From Pseudomonadales bacterium (GTDB lineage Bacteria > Pseudomonadota > Gammaproteobacteria > Pseudomonadales > JAHRWD01): a stretch of DNA of 64,000 nucleotides. Under the pieces are notes generated by a model. The model made no database searches. It was given only the letters and a program-made list of their open reading frames with translations, and was not told where the DNA came from. Positions within the stretch are counted from its first letter, which is position 1; each line of letters starts with the position of its first letter. The translations under genes and the position numbers were made by a program. This document shows positions 28,069 to 38,236 of the stretch, one piece after another. Where the stretch lies: positions 26,390-90,389 of the forward strand of contig JAESUM010000059.1 in assembly GCA_016763075.1 (NCBI GenBank), written 5' to 3'.

Positions 28069-30488
28069 CTATTCAGCAACAATTTCGTCGATAATTTGAT
28101 GTACTTCGGGAGAAATAACCAATACTAAATCTGAAATAGTTTGCTCAAAATTACCATCGAACATTAATTGACGCTCGTCATTCATTTCTACAGCGCCAGT
28201 AGATTTTAAGGTTTTTATAAAACCTTTAATGAGAGCTCGGTCAGAATGATCTGCATCGCCATTTCCTAGCAACTGAAGAATACCCTTAAGTACTTTAAAA
28301 TAGTGTTTTTCAAGCCCGGCTTGTTTTAACTCACCACTACCGGCTTTAAACAAAATCTGACTTAACATTGCGTATCTTTCTAAACTTGGCAGCACAACGC
28401 TTGAAAACGAATCCAGTGCCAAGGCATCTGGATTATCCGCGCTAATGCTCCACTGGCTTTCTTCATACTGAATAAACCCGCAATCAGAAAATGTATTCAA
28501 ACACTGACCAATATAAGAGTTTAACTGGTCTTCATCCCAATGAAGAATTAGATCTTCTTTTAGAAACGGGTATATAACAGCGACGGCATCTGACAAGCAT
28601 TGCTGACTAATTTTCCCATGCAGGGAAATTAATTTTATAAGTAACGCAGGAATAACAAACAAGTGAATAATGTTATTTCGATAGTAACCCATTACCGGTG
28701 CTGAGGCTTTAACAACCCAACAACCGAATCAGTACGCTCTAGTAAGCCAAGCTCTTCAACATATGAAACAATACCCTTTTCATTCAAATCAGTTACAGAA
28801 ATACTGCTGCTATAAGGCGCTGCCTCGCATATCATCAGGCAAATTCTTAGCTCGGCTTCAAGCTGAGAAACCAATGCTTTACGCTGCGATGAACAAAGCA
28901 ATAACAACGATACCAAGTTCACTGGGTTCACTGCAGCCGCGCTGTTAATTCGCGTGACTACCTGTTCGCCTATCTGATTTACCGCTTGGGTTAACCAACC
29001 TTGACGTTCATCAGCTCCCAATGTGCTTTTCCAGTCCGGTTTGTAGTCGTCCAGAAACTGACTCATCACAATCGGCTCAGCAAAGTTAACCGATACTTTA
29101 CCAAAAGGGCCTTTCAGACTCTTGAGCGTAGAAAAAACCCCGAAAACGGATTCTTTCTTTTTCTCTGCGCCTTCTAATTCTTTTTGATAGGTAGTGACTT
29201 CAATTATTTTCTCATAACCAATATATACGGGGACAAATACCAACGGCTTTTGTTCACGCAGGTAGGTTCGTGCGGTCATTGAGATCAAACCGGTTTTTGC
29301 AGGTAGTGTACGGCCAGATCTGCTTCGTCCACCTTCAACAAAATATTCCATCGAATGACCACGGGAATACACCATCCCCATGTATTCGTTAAAAACCGCG
29401 GTGTAAAGACGCTGACTTTTAAATGAGCGGCGCATATAAAAAGCACCTACTTTTCTTAGTAATAGTCCAATAACAGGCATGTTTAAATTCACACCCGCCG
29501 CAATATGTGGGATGGCTAAACCTTGATGATAGAGCAAATAGGAAAGTAGTAGATAGTCAACGTGACTACGATGACAGGGCACGTAAACAATCGCATGACC
29601 GCTCGCAACTTCTTTTACTCTGTCAATGTTGTTAACTTCCAAACCGCTATACATGCGATTCCATAACACGCTCAAACCTTTCTCAAAGATTTTCACCATT
29701 GGGTATGTAAGATCAGAACATATCTCGAGCGCATTTTTCTTGGCTTGTTTACGTATCTCAGCAAGGTGTTTGTTTTGATCTTTTGCTTCAAGTTCAATGG
29801 CCTGACGCACCAATGGAGCATCAATCAAGGTGTTGATCATGGTTTTACGGTGAGATAGTTCCGGCCCAAGAATAGAGGTACGAACTTGTCTAAAATGCAC
29901 CCGCAGAACACGAAATAGTTTTCGCTGTACTCGCTCTGCGTTCATTTCGGCGTTTAATAATGCCCGTACTGAAACCGGTTGGCTAAATTGCACAAATACG
30001 TTGCGGCCATTAATCAGAATAATCAAAAATTTTCTGAATGGGCCCACTAATGTTCCGCCACTGCCAAACAATAATGATTTCAGGCTGCGTTGTTTATCTG
30101 GGTGATAACCCCAATAAACCGAAACAGGTATAAGCTGGACATCTTGCAATTGATCGTTGCAAATAAGTTGAGATAATTCGACTGCGGAATCTGAATATTG
30201 CCGACTACTGCTACGTTTTATCACCCGCCCTTCATTACGTTTAATAACAAAAAAACCACGCTTATGAGCGAGCTGTTCTATTTTTGAATGCAAATAAGGG
30301 CTTGGTAAACTGTTGTCTTTACAAATTTGATCGACAACAAGCAGATCTGAATAGGAACGGTATTCCAATACATAGAAGGCTGGAATGTCATCACGTAGTT
30401 CACTTTTGAGCTGGCTACTGCCATGAACTTTTGTTTTCACCCAACTGTTAAGTAACGTTCTGTAGGTGTTATAGACGAATGCTCGCAT
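28069..30488 (-). pseudogene. plsB: Glycerol-3-phosphate acyltransferase PlsB, split by a frame change
   Basis: PlsB adds the first acyl chain to glycerol-3-phosphate at the inner membrane. Two adjoining frames, 598 residues (28692-30488) and 207 residues (28069-28692), together match the whole length of PlsB (about 805 residues). The first holds the catalytic HX4D motif CHRSHVD (His306, Asp311), then GAFYMRR and FVEGGRSRSGRTLPAKTG. The second starts MGYYRNNIIHLF, exactly where E. coli PlsB has TYYRNNIAHM. The first frame ends in TAA that overlaps the ATG of the second as TAATG. The change fits a one-base indel near 28700-28712; reinitiation giving two chains is also possible. PlsB is normally essential unless PlsX/PlsY replaces it. 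Confidence 0.85.
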
Positions 30489-30536
30489 AGCCGGTCACAA
30501 CTTTTTTGAAATTTTCAGAGAAGGTACAGCGGAAAC

Positions 30537-30974
30537 TCAGAGTCCTTTTACAAACCGTCGCAGCAATGGCAACTGTTTGTACATATCAAAACCTGCATCT
30601 TCGGCGAGCTTGAGATATTTTCCAGAGTGCTGCAAGTCTTGTCGAATTGAAAGAATCGACCACAGAATTGTGCAGCGGTTACCGGTTCTACAAAATGAAA
30701 ATACCGGCGCGTCACTAGCATCTAATGCCAGCTGCATAGCATCTACTTCAGCATCAGAAATGGTATTTAAATTAATCGGTATAAAATAGTAAGCGAGGCC
30801 TAAATCAGAGGCTGCCTTAGAGAACTCGGCATTCGAAGGTTGATCATCTGCTTCATGATCAGGCCGATTGTTAATCACAGCATTAAAACCAAGCGCTTTA
30901 ATCTGAACTAAGTCAGAGACTGCAATTTGCATACTTGAACTGAATTTATCGGTTAGTTGTGCAGGTTTTAACAT
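30537..30974 (-). CDS. DUF442 (TIGR01244) phosphatase-like/sulfurtransferase family protein
   Basis: A small cytosolic protein of 145 residues in the dual-specificity-phosphatase-like fold annotated as beta-lactamase-hydrolase-like or TIGR01244 sulfurtransferase. It has the loop INNRPDHEADDQP and the active-site signature FCRTGNRC, a CX5R-type loop with the catalytic Cys. The start at MLKPAQLTDKFSS is chosen from domain extent and from GGGG a suitable distance upstream; an open frame extends further upstream through the rplS terminator, which argues against the longer form. It lies downstream of rplS behind a terminator-like hairpin, so it is probably transcribed separately. The substrate is unknown. 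Confidence 0.8.
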   Translation of the reverse strand: MLKPAQLTDKFSSSMQIAVSDLVQIKALGFNAVINNRPDHEADDQPSNAEFSKAASDLGLAYYFIPINLNTISDAEVDAMQLALDASDAPVFSFCRTGNRCTILWSILSIRQDLQHSGKYLKLAEDAGFDMYKQLPLLRRFVKGL

Positions 30975-31021
30975 TCCCATACCCCAATAATATGTGCAAA
31001 TATTTCTAGCTAGATATAACG

Positions 31022-31049
31022 AAACAAGCCCGCAACGGCGGGCTTGTTT
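31022..31049 (-). terminator. Terminator after rplS
   Basis: A perfect 12-bp stem (AAACAAGCCCGC and its complement) with a four-base loop lies just after the rplS stop codon. On the minus strand the right arm ends in CTTGTTT, with an AT-rich sequence following. It closes the rpsP operon. Confidence 0.75.
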
Positions 31050-31062
31050 CTTAAAAAATGGG

Positions 31063-31416
31063 TTAGCCCAATTTTTCTTTGATTCGAGCTGCTTTACCTG
31101 AAAGCTCACGTAGGTAATACAGTTTTGCCTGGCGTACATCACCACGACGTTTTACTTTGATCTCGGCGATCAACGGACTGTGTGTTTGGAACGTACGCTC
31201 AACACCAACACCATGGGAAATTTTACGTACAGTAAAAGAAGAGTTAATAGCTCGGTTTTTCTTAGCCAGAACAACGCCTTCAAAGGCTTGAAGTCGCTCG
31301 CGTGTGCCTTCTTTAACTTTAACCTGAACGATTACGGTATCGCCGGGGCTAAATTCTGGAAGATCAGACTTCATTTGTGCCGCTTCAATTTCAGAAATAA
31401 TCTTATTGGTGCTCAT
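31063..31416 (-). CDS. rplS: 50S ribosomal protein L19
   Basis: L19 lies at the 30S-50S interface. The 117-residue protein starts [15 protein letters not shown] and carries the family blocks [31 protein letters not shown] and [14 protein letters not shown], ending in a basic tail (RIKEKLG). A longer open frame exists upstream but the conserved start is at 31416. Last gene of the rpsP-rimM-trmD-rplS operon. Confidence 0.97.
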   Translation of the reverse strand: MSTNKIISEIEAAQMKSDLPEFSPGDTVIVQVKVKEGTRERLQAFEGVVLAKKNRAINSSFTVRKISHGVGVERTFQTHSPLIAEIKVKRRGDVRQAKLYYLRELSGKAARIKEKLG

Positions 31417-31480
31417 AACGCGCTCTTTATAGTTCAGGTTATTGTTCAAATATTAGTGCTTGGTTTTGCTCAAATCCCCA

Positions 31481-32236
31481 TTATGTAGGGTCTTCTGAAC
31501 GCTGCCATTGTGTTACAAATTCTTCCAGAAGCATTGTTTGCTCTGAGTTTAATTCTTTGCTTTCCAGTAGGTCTGGTCTTTTAAGCCAGGTTGCTCCTAA
31601 GGATTGCTTGAGCCGCCAACTACGGATTCGCTCGTGATTACCACTGAGCAAAACTTCCGGTACTGGTACGCCTTCAAATACTTCAGGTCTCGTATAATGC
31701 GGAAAATCCAGCAAGCCTTCCGAAAAAGAGTCGCTTTGAGCCGACGCATCGTGTCCAAGGACTCCGGGGATTAAACGCGTTGCCGCATCGATCACTACCA
31801 TGGCAGCAAGCTCACCACCTGATAGTACAAAATCACCGAGAGACCATTGCTGATCTACTTCCATATTAATCAGCCTTTCGTCGATACCTTCGTATCGGCC
31901 AGAGATCAAAAGCAATTTCTTTTGATCTACCAGTGCTTCCAGTTTTGCCTGGTTTAATCGCTCGCCCTGCGGCGAAAGATAGACGGTTAGTACATCAGCA
32001 CCCAATTTTTCTCTAGCAGCAGAGATTGCATCTCGCAACGGCTCTACTTTCATCAACATGCCCGGGCCACCACCGTAGGGGCGGTCATCAACGGTTCTAT
32101 GTTGATCCTGAGTATAGTCTCTTGGATTCCAACATTGCAGGGACAGCAAATCGCGTTTGACTGCTCTGCCAGTAACACCATACTCCGTTACTGTTTGAAC
32201 CATTTCGGGAAAAAGTGTAATCACCCCAATCTGCAT
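31481..32236 (-). CDS. trmD: tRNA (guanine37-N1)-methyltransferase TrmD
   Basis: TrmD methylates G37 next to the anticodon using SAM and keeps the reading frame. The 251-residue protein has the knotted SPOUT fold motifs: [13 protein letters not shown] at the start, [25 protein letters not shown] and [12 protein letters not shown], then [13 protein letters not shown] and the C-terminal YTRPEVFEG domain. The start is chosen at 32236 because GGGGAAAC lies seven bases upstream; the longer frame runs into rimM. It is the third gene of the operon. Confidence 0.96.
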   Translation of the reverse strand: MQIGVITLFPEMVQTVTEYGVTGRAVKRDLLSLQCWNPRDYTQDQHRTVDDRPYGGGPGMLMKVEPLRDAISAAREKLGADVLTVYLSPQGERLNQAKLEALVDQKKLLLISGRYEGIDERLINMEVDQQWSLGDFVLSGGELAAMVVIDAATRLIPGVLGHDASAQSDSFSEGLLDFPHYTRPEVFEGVPVPEVLLSGNHERIRSWRLKQSLGATWLKRPDLLESKELNSEQTMLLEEFVTQWQRSEDPT

Positions 32237-32258
32237 TGAGTTTCCCCGAGTCTGTTTT

Positions 32259-32795
32259 CTAAAAATCTTCGTCCCAATCAACCGTGATCATTGCTGACTC
32301 TAGGTTGACCTCTTTGACGACTCTATCGGGCAAGTACGGGATTAACCGCTCTCGCTTGTCGATGCTGTCTTTACTGGCTTTCACAACTAAAACGTCGTTC
32401 GCGCCAGTTTCTAGCATCGAGTCGACTCGACCTAAAATTCGTTGTTGCGTACTTTGAACACTCAGCCCAATCAGCTGGCTCCAGTAATAGTCGCCTGGCT
32501 CAAGCTTCGCCAATACGGCTTTTGGAACACTGAACTGCATACCACGATACAGTTCAGCTTGTGTTCGGGTATCGCAGTCTTTTAAGTACGCTACGAAACC
32601 TTTGCCATGAGGTTTCCATTCTTCAATGGTAACCCCTTGGTCTTTCTGGCTCGGCCCTTCAAGTCGAATACCAGAATACTGAAAGAAGTTCTCTTCAGGC
32701 TCTGTATACGAATGAATCCGTACCCAACCGTGCACACCAAAAGCTGCGGTAACTCTCCCTACAACAACCATTTCGGTTTTTTCGGAATTACTCAA
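32259..32795 (-). CDS. rimM: Ribosome maturation factor RimM
   Basis: RimM binds S19 and assists 30S maturation. The 178-residue protein has the N-terminal beta barrel ([20 protein letters not shown]) and the PRC-barrel second domain with [12 protein letters not shown] and [10 protein letters not shown], and the C-terminal [11 protein letters not shown]. It lies between rpsP and trmD, 22 bp upstream of the latter, the standard order. Confidence 0.96.
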   Translation of the reverse strand: MSNSEKTEMVVVGRVTAAFGVHGWVRIHSYTEPEENFFQYSGIRLEGPSQKDQGVTIEEWKPHGKGFVAYLKDCDTRTQAELYRGMQFSVPKAVLAKLEPGDYYWSQLIGLSVQSTQQRILGRVDSMLETGANDVLVVKASKDSIDKRERLIPYLPDRVVKEVNLESAMITVDWDEDF

Positions 32796-32818
32796 CGCAG
32801 CAAATCAGTAGAGCGATC

Positions 32819-33076
32819 TTAAGCTGCTTTAGCTTCAGCTGAGTTTTTCTTCAGCAAGCTTGCAACACGTTCACTAGGCTGTGCGCCTTGACCAATCCAA
32901 TAATCAATACGTGCTTGATCTAATCGAAGTGTTTCTTCTTGACCGCGAGCCAATGGGTTAAAAAAACCTACGCGCTCAATAAACGCGCCATTACGGGCGC
33001 GGCGACTATCCGCTACAGTCAAGTGATAAAAAGGGCGCTTCTTAGAGCCCCCGCGAGCTAGACGAATAGTGACCAT
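32819..33076 (-). CDS. rpsP: 30S ribosomal protein S16
   Basis: S16 is needed for 30S assembly. The 85-residue protein begins [19 protein letters not shown] and has [20 protein letters not shown] and the [15 protein letters not shown] segment of the family. An AGGAG site is present a few bases before the ATG. First gene of its operon, with a likely promoter about 100 bases upstream. Confidence 0.97.
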   Translation of the reverse strand: MVTIRLARGGSKKRPFYHLTVADSRRARNGAFIERVGFFNPLARGQEETLRLDQARIDYWIGQGAQPSERVASLLKKNSAEAKAA

Positions 33077-33181
33077 CCAGTCATTCTCCTAAAATTTTAA
33101 AATATTTCAATGGAACACCCTCTCAAAATTAGCTGTTTCGAGCTAAACCAAGAAGATATCCGTAACAAAAAAAGGTGCGGC

Positions 33182-33210
33182 ATTCTACGTGTTCCAGGAA
33201 AAATTTGAAA
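33182..33210 (-). promoter_or_regulatory. Probable sigma-70 promoter of the rpsP operon
   Basis: On the minus strand TTTCAA and TAGAAT are separated by exactly 17 bases, followed by the GC-rich stretch GCCGCACC, the kind of discriminator seen at stringently controlled ribosomal promoters. It lies about 106 bases upstream of the rpsP start codon. The assignment is by consensus only. Confidence 0.5.
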
Positions 33211-33255
33211 TGCCTATCGGTAAAAAAACCAACATTTGCGTGGCTAATTGTAGCA

Positions 33256-35370
33256 TCAGGTGCTTTTTCGGCCTGAAATAAGGTAAATCAGCACAATAAC
33301 GATCGCTGTAACGCCTGTAATCCAGTAATTTCCGTGAGGCCAAAGCATCAATACCGCAACGACCACTAGGATAAATCTCAACGAATAAGACAACGCTGAC
33401 TTCATATAACCCTGAAATGCCGCGGCCATCGCGTATAGCCCTATTGAGGCCAATACAAATACCAAACTTTTTTCTAGCAGCGTACCGGTGACAAGTGGTG
33501 AGTAAGCGAACAGCAAGGGTATTAAATACAACCCTTTTGCCATTTTCCAGGCGGTAAAACCTGTGGCCATTGGAGGACTGCCGGCAATGGCAGCTGCCGA
33601 GAATGCACACATGCACACCGGCGGCGTTACGTTGCTGTCCTGCGATAACCAAAAAATGATGAGGTGAGCGCTCAGCAGGACCATTGAAATGGTCGCAGGG
33701 TCGATTAACTGCGGCTGAATCAAAGCTAAGAAATCAGCCGGCACCGCCGTTAGCAACTGCTCAGCTTGCAACAGGGTTAAGTCTTGAGTGATATCTAACC
33801 CCAAACCACCCGCAAACACGCCGAGTATAGCGGTTACTTCTTGTGGCAAGCCTCCGACTGCTATGGCTTCAATCAGCTGTTGTTGCATCATTAAATCGAA
33901 CAGCAGTGGCGCACAAAGCGTTGCCATTACAATATATGAGGCTGTCACGGGCAACCCTGCACCAAGAATCAATGATGCTGCTGCAATCAGTGCAATAGCA
34001 AACAACAGACTGCCTCCGGACCACTGAACAATCATCAATGAGAAGGTATTACCAAACCCAGTAGTTGTGACCACATTTACGATTAAACCAATGGCAATCA
34101 ACAGACTGGCGGTTGGGATCATATTGGTTGTGCCATCAACCAAAGCCTGCTGAATATCCTTTAATCTCATTGGTTTAGCCGACAACCACGAAGCCGCAAT
34201 GACTGCAGCTATAGCCATCACCGCTGAATAGCTGGCGCTATAACCCATAGCCAAAAAGGTTACCAATAAGCCCAACGGAATTAAGAAATGCCAGCCTTGC
34301 TTAAGCACTTGCATGACCGAAGGGCTCTGTTCATCGGTTTGATTCAGGCCAAGCCGCTTTGCTTCAATGCGCACATAAAATGCGACCGACAAAAAATACA
34401 GTAGCGCTGGTAACACCGACACCGCCACAATAGTCATATAGGAAAGCTGGGTATAACTGGCCATCACAAAGGCTCCAGCGCCCATGACCGGCGGCATTAG
34501 CTGCCCGCCTGTTGAAGCAGCAGCCTCAACCCCTGCAGCAAAGCGTGGAGTAAAACCAAACCGCTTCATCATTGGAATAGTAATAACACCGGTAGACGCG
34601 GTATTGGCCACCGCAGAACCCGACACCGACCCCATCAACCCAGAGCCCACAACTGCCACTAACCCAGGGCCACCGACTGTACGCCCTGCCAGGCAACGGG
34701 CCAAACTGATCAAAAAATCCCCGGCGCCGGAAACCAACAAAAACGAGCCGAACAATATAAAGGGGTACACATAGGCAGCAGAAATAATGGTAATGCTGCC
34801 CAGCACCCCTTCTCCTCCAAAGAAACTGCGAAACAGCATGGTCTCGAGGCTCAGCCCAGGAAACGAAAAAACGTTGTCTAGCCAACTACCCCATAACACC
34901 GAGTAGCTAACTGCAATCACCACTAAAACCGGGATAATCCAGCCGGAGCTACGCCGGCATATTTCAACCGCTAGCAATACTGCTGCACCGGAAACCAGCC
35001 AGTCCCACTGGTCAAAATCGGTACCCCTTTGATAGAGGTTTTCTTCAAACAACATGAGATAAATTGCACAATTTACTGCAATCAAGCCCAATGAAAAATC
35101 GGTGATCAGAGCAAAGTAGCCACTCCCAGCATCATTGTTCGCAGCAGGCTTTATTAAGGGAAAACCTAATGCTGCGAGCATACCAAAGCAACCAAAATGA
35201 ATAGCCGCAAACCAAAGCTCTGAAAGCGTCCCTACGGTATTGAGGTATAAGTGCGTGAGCGCCACGGGCAGCGCAATGAGGTGAATCATGACTGCTCTTA
35301 GTCGGCTTGCACTCACCACGCTGGCCCACGCAACGTTATGGGCCGGATTAAACTCCACATCGCACTGCAC
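33256..35370 (-). CDS. TRAP transporter fused membrane subunit (DctQM fusion, TAXI type)
   Basis: A 704-residue membrane protein with many hydrophobic helices that fuses the small and large permease subunits of a TRAP transporter, the form that goes with TAXI-type receptors. Conserved segments include SGSAVANTASTGVITIPMMK, GVEAAASTGGQLMPPVMGAG, the LGAGLPVTASYIV loop and the C-terminal DSNVTPPVCMCAFSAAAIAG. TRAP systems use a Na+ or H+ gradient to take up organic anions. It starts 6 bp after the receptor gene, so the two form an operon. The substrate is not evident. Confidence 0.92.
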   Translation of the reverse strand: MQCDVEFNPAHNVAWASVVSASRLRAVMIHLIALPVALTHLYLNTVGTLSELWFAAIHFGCFGMLAALGFPLIKPAANNDAGSGYFALITDFSLGLIAVNCAIYLMLFEENLYQRGTDFDQWDWLVSGAAVLLAVEICRRSSGWIIPVLVVIAVSYSVLWGSWLDNVFSFPGLSLETMLFRSFFGGEGVLGSITIISAAYVYPFILFGSFLLVSGAGDFLISLARCLAGRTVGGPGLVAVVGSGLMGSVSGSAVANTASTGVITIPMMKRFGFTPRFAAGVEAAASTGGQLMPPVMGAGAFVMASYTQLSYMTIVAVSVLPALLYFLSVAFYVRIEAKRLGLNQTDEQSPSVMQVLKQGWHFLIPLGLLVTFLAMGYSASYSAVMAIAAVIAASWLSAKPMRLKDIQQALVDGTTNMIPTASLLIAIGLIVNVVTTTGFGNTFSLMIVQWSGGSLLFAIALIAAASLILGAGLPVTASYIVMATLCAPLLFDLMMQQQLIEAIAVGGLPQEVTAILGVFAGGLGLDITQDLTLLQAEQLLTAVPADFLALIQPQLIDPATISMVLLSAHLIIFWLSQDSNVTPPVCMCAFSAAAIAGSPPMATGFTAWKMAKGLYLIPLLFAYSPLVTGTLLEKSLVFVLASIGLYAMAAAFQGYMKSALSYSLRFILVVVAVLMLWPHGNYWITGVTAIVIVLIYLISGRKST

Positions 35371-35376
35371 ATCATA

Positions 35377-36444
35377 TTACTTGCTCACTGATGAGATCAG
35401 ATGTTCAGGAATGGTTTTACCCGCTTCACGGTAGAACTTTATTGCCCCGGGATGCAGCGGCAAGGGCAAACCTGCTACTGCATTTTTAAGCGAAATCGCT
35501 TTGGTCGCTTTGTGGATATTCCCTAAAAACCCTAGGTTTTCATATATCACTCGGGTAATTTCATAAACAGACTGCTCATCAACATCGGCTCGCACCACCA
35601 ATAAGGTTGGCTGCGCCGCGGTGTTAACGGCGTTAGGTTGGTTTGGATAAGTATTGGCCGCAATGACATACTGACTCCAAAGTGGATAACGTGCATTGAT
35701 GCTTTGCAACTGTTGCGGGCTTACATCAAGTATTTGCAGGCGCTTACCTTTGGCCGCAAAAGCGCGAGTGACTGCGCTCACCGGCGGCCCCGCGGCGATA
35801 TTCATACCATCGATAACACCGTTTTGTAGTGCCTGCGCACTTGCGCCATAACCCATATAAACCACTTTATAGTGCTGATCTTTAACGATATTTAACGCGC
35901 CCAAAATATGAAAGCCCGACCCAGCGGTGCCTGAATTACGTTTACCGATCGAAAACTTTCGAGGCCCAAACCCAGCTAAATCTGACAATGAACCCGTTTT
36001 AACATGTGATGTATTCACCACAAAGTGCTCTACGTTTTGCCACAACATGGTCACTGCACGTAGCTGGGTTTGCGCCCCTTGCTGGCTAAATGGCCCGTCG
36101 CCATTCCAAGCCCAAGCCGCATACAAACCCTGAAGTATCGCGAATTGAACCTCGTTTTTACGCATCATTTTTATGTTTTCAGCGGAGCCTGCCGAACTCA
36201 CCGCCGAGAGCGAAATACCCGTGGCCGGCATCAACCTAAGCTTTGTCAACGTAGCCAAAGCCACTCCAACTGGGTAGAATGTGCCCGCTGTTGTAGCGGT
36301 AGCAAGGATGTGACCCCTAGTTTGTTGCTGATCGTTTTTCGGTGTTGCAAGCACATGAGGGCTAACCCCAAGCGCAACGACCAAAACTATAAAAAACGTT
36401 GCCCATACGGCACCGGATCGATTCCAGAAATAAAAATTCAACAT
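35377..36444 (-). CDS. TAXI-family TRAP transporter solute receptor
   Basis: A periplasmic solute-binding protein of the TRAP transporter TAXI family, 355 residues from the chosen start at MLNFYFWNRS, where AGGTG lies about nine bases upstream. Residues 1-33 form a signal peptide (core ATFFIVLVVALGVSPHVLA). The mature protein opens with ILATATTAGTFYPVGVALAT, the family signature, and shows VNTSHVKT, KRNSGTAGSGFHIL and AGPPVSAV, typical of the ligand site. Known members bind glutamate or other acids, but the ligand here is unknown. It is upstream of the fused permease and divergent from a porin gene, which suggests one outer- and inner-membrane uptake route. Confidence 0.9.
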   Translation of the reverse strand: MLNFYFWNRSGAVWATFFIVLVVALGVSPHVLATPKNDQQQTRGHILATATTAGTFYPVGVALATLTKLRLMPATGISLSAVSSAGSAENIKMMRKNEVQFAILQGLYAAWAWNGDGPFSQQGAQTQLRAVTMLWQNVEHFVVNTSHVKTGSLSDLAGFGPRKFSIGKRNSGTAGSGFHILGALNIVKDQHYKVVYMGYGASAQALQNGVIDGMNIAAGPPVSAVTRAFAAKGKRLQILDVSPQQLQSINARYPLWSQYVIAANTYPNQPNAVNTAAQPTLLVVRADVDEQSVYEITRVIYENLGFLGNIHKATKAISLKNAVAGLPLPLHPGAIKFYREAGKTIPEHLISSVSK

Positions 36445-36583
36445 TTCGCAAGCACCTTGTATCTTCGAAAACGGCCACATTGTATTCGAGTAACGATTGC
36501 CGGGTAAAAGTTGCGAACAACTTATTTTCCGTAACAACCCTTACTTTCGAGTAAACCGCAGTAATAACTGCGGATGACACATT

Positions 36584-37930
36584 ATGCTAAAAAAAACTGT
36601 AGTCCATTCATTTTTTGTAACGCTAGCCTCTTGTTTAATCATTCCTGCCGCATTGGGCCATGAAGGCCAACACGGCACGCTTGATCATCCATTGGAGCAT
36701 CGCATTTGGCACCTTGAGCAAAAAATTGAAAAGCTTACCAAACATCTTGATAAAGAAGAGCAGCACGGCGCTTACTCTAAGTACGAACCTGTAGAAATTG
36801 AGCTAAGCGGTGGCTTAAAGGTACGGACACCCGACAAAAAGCGCGACTTTCAAGTCGGCGGGCAAGTCGCTATCAATCACGAATGGATACGCGGCGCATA
36901 TAACGCCGACGTTCAAAGCGGCACCGTCGCTGCTACTAACCGTGGTGATACCGCACAAAGAACCGAAATGCGCAGCTTCTGGTTCAGGTTTTCCGGAACG
37001 GTCGATTACGACTGGAAATACCAAATGATGTTCGATATGAACAGCGGCCGGCCATTCATGGGCTATATTCGCTATCAAGGTTTTGAGGCTGGGAAAATCA
37101 CTTTTGGCAGACAGCGCGAAAGTTTCGGGTTATCGCGCTTTAGCTCAGGCCTTGCTGCTGAGGCATCTGCCGTTTCACTACGTATGGCACCGTTACTCAG
37201 CATGGGTATTGCCTTTAATGGCTTCTACGACAAAATCACCTACGCCGCAGGTATCTTCCACGAAGATGAAAGCGATCCATCATTAGACACTGACAACAGT
37301 GAAGAATATGCGTTTTCCGCCCGTGGCACCTGGGACCCCATTCGTGAACCCGGTAATATTCTGCATTTGGGGCTGTCGCTGTCAAAACGTGATTTTGGTG
37401 GTGGGCCATTCCAGATGAAAAGCCGTATGGGCGCGCACACTATCGGTAGTTTTTACCCGGCCCAATCTGCCTCTTTTAACGCTAAATCGGGTGATTACAT
37501 CGGCCTTGAATTTGCCGTAGTTAAAGGCCCCTGGACAATATCTAGCGAGCTGGTGAATGCTCGAGTCGATGAATTCAACAGCCCAACCACCTTTGATTTC
37601 ACCGGTTACTTTATTCAAGCCGGTCATTTCTTCGGTAATGTGACTGAGAATTTCAATCGTAAAAACGGCCGCTTTAAACGCTTCAAGCCGCCAGCAGGAA
37701 TGTCTGTATGGCAGCTGATCGTACGCTACGGCAATATTGATTTAAACGATGCAGGCAAAGGTGTTCACGATAAAGAATTCACCGTTGGCCTGTCTTGGTA
37801 TGCGAACCGCTCGATACGCGTGATGGGAAATTACACGTTACTTAAAGTCTCTGGCGATGACGCTGCAGATATTGTTGGTAACGACACCACAGGTGAAACT
37901 GCGTCGGTTAGGGTTCAGTACTTCTTTTAG
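36584..37930 (+). CDS. OprO/OprP-like outer-membrane porin with His-rich N-terminus
   Basis: A 448-residue porin related to phosphate- or polyphosphate-selective porins. Residues 1-25 are a signal peptide (ending in AALG), and the mature N-terminus carries several histidines (HEGQHGTLDHPLEHR, then W-H) followed by a short coiled coil (LEQKIEKLTKHLDKEE) before the barrel. The barrel shows the family pattern, for example FWFRFSGTVDYDWKYQMMFD and ITFGRQRESFGLSR, and ends in VRVQYFF with a terminal Phe. It is divergent from the TAXI-TRAP operon by 139 bp, so the two may share regulation. The substrate, anion or metal chelate, is unknown. Confidence 0.82.
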   Translation: MLKKTVVHSFFVTLASCLIIPAALGHEGQHGTLDHPLEHRIWHLEQKIEKLTKHLDKEEQHGAYSKYEPVEIELSGGLKVRTPDKKRDFQVGGQVAINHEWIRGAYNADVQSGTVAATNRGDTAQRTEMRSFWFRFSGTVDYDWKYQMMFDMNSGRPFMGYIRYQGFEAGKITFGRQRESFGLSRFSSGLAAEASAVSLRMAPLLSMGIAFNGFYDKITYAAGIFHEDESDPSLDTDNSEEYAFSARGTWDPIREPGNILHLGLSLSKRDFGGGPFQMKSRMGAHTIGSFYPAQSASFNAKSGDYIGLEFAVVKGPWTISSELVNARVDEFNSPTTFDFTGYFIQAGHFFGNVTENFNRKNGRFKRFKPPAGMSVWQLIVRYGNIDLNDAGKGVHDKEFTVGLSWYANRSIRVMGNYTLLKVSGDDAADIVGNDTTGETASVRVQYFF

Positions 37931-38236
37931 CGCCCTAATTGAAGAAGCGCCCTAGCCTAGTCAAAGCATGACTATTTTTAGTGCCTTGTAGCTGTTTCCA
38001 GCACTTAAAACGCGAACCATCGCAGAGCTAAGCACCGTTGGTATAGTTTGATAACTGGGCTATGCTCTATAGACATTTATTGTATACTTTCGCTGTTAAA
38101 AACCGTATCACTGAATGACCACCAAACAGCACTCATTACCGCTAACAACTGCGCTAATAACCGTGCTAAAACAGATGACGCGACACAGCTATAAGCTACT
38201 CTATCGTGTTTGCCGAGGATAACTGGACTCTAACCC
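37931..38236. other. 306-bp non-coding interval
   Basis: No gene is visible between the porin and the DUF1631 gene. The left side contains the weak terminator hairpin; the right side presumably contains the promoter of the DUF1631-PilZ-HDOD group, but I could not identify clear boxes. Confidence 0.5.
37958..37980 (+). terminator. Short hairpin with T-run after the porin gene
   Basis: TAGTCA and TGACTA pair around a five-base loop and are followed directly by TTTTTA, 28 bases after the porin stop codon. The stem is short and AT-rich, so this is a weak terminator candidate. Confidence 0.35.

Noticed and set aside
28698..28712. Programmed -1 frameshift in plsB
   Set aside because: The sequence at the junction (GTTAAAG) lacks a proper slippery heptamer; an indel or reinitiation at TAATG explains it more simply.
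33185..33652. 155-codon open frame on the minus strand overlapping the TRAP gene
   Set aside because: It overlaps the well-supported fused TRAP permease in another frame and has no family motif.
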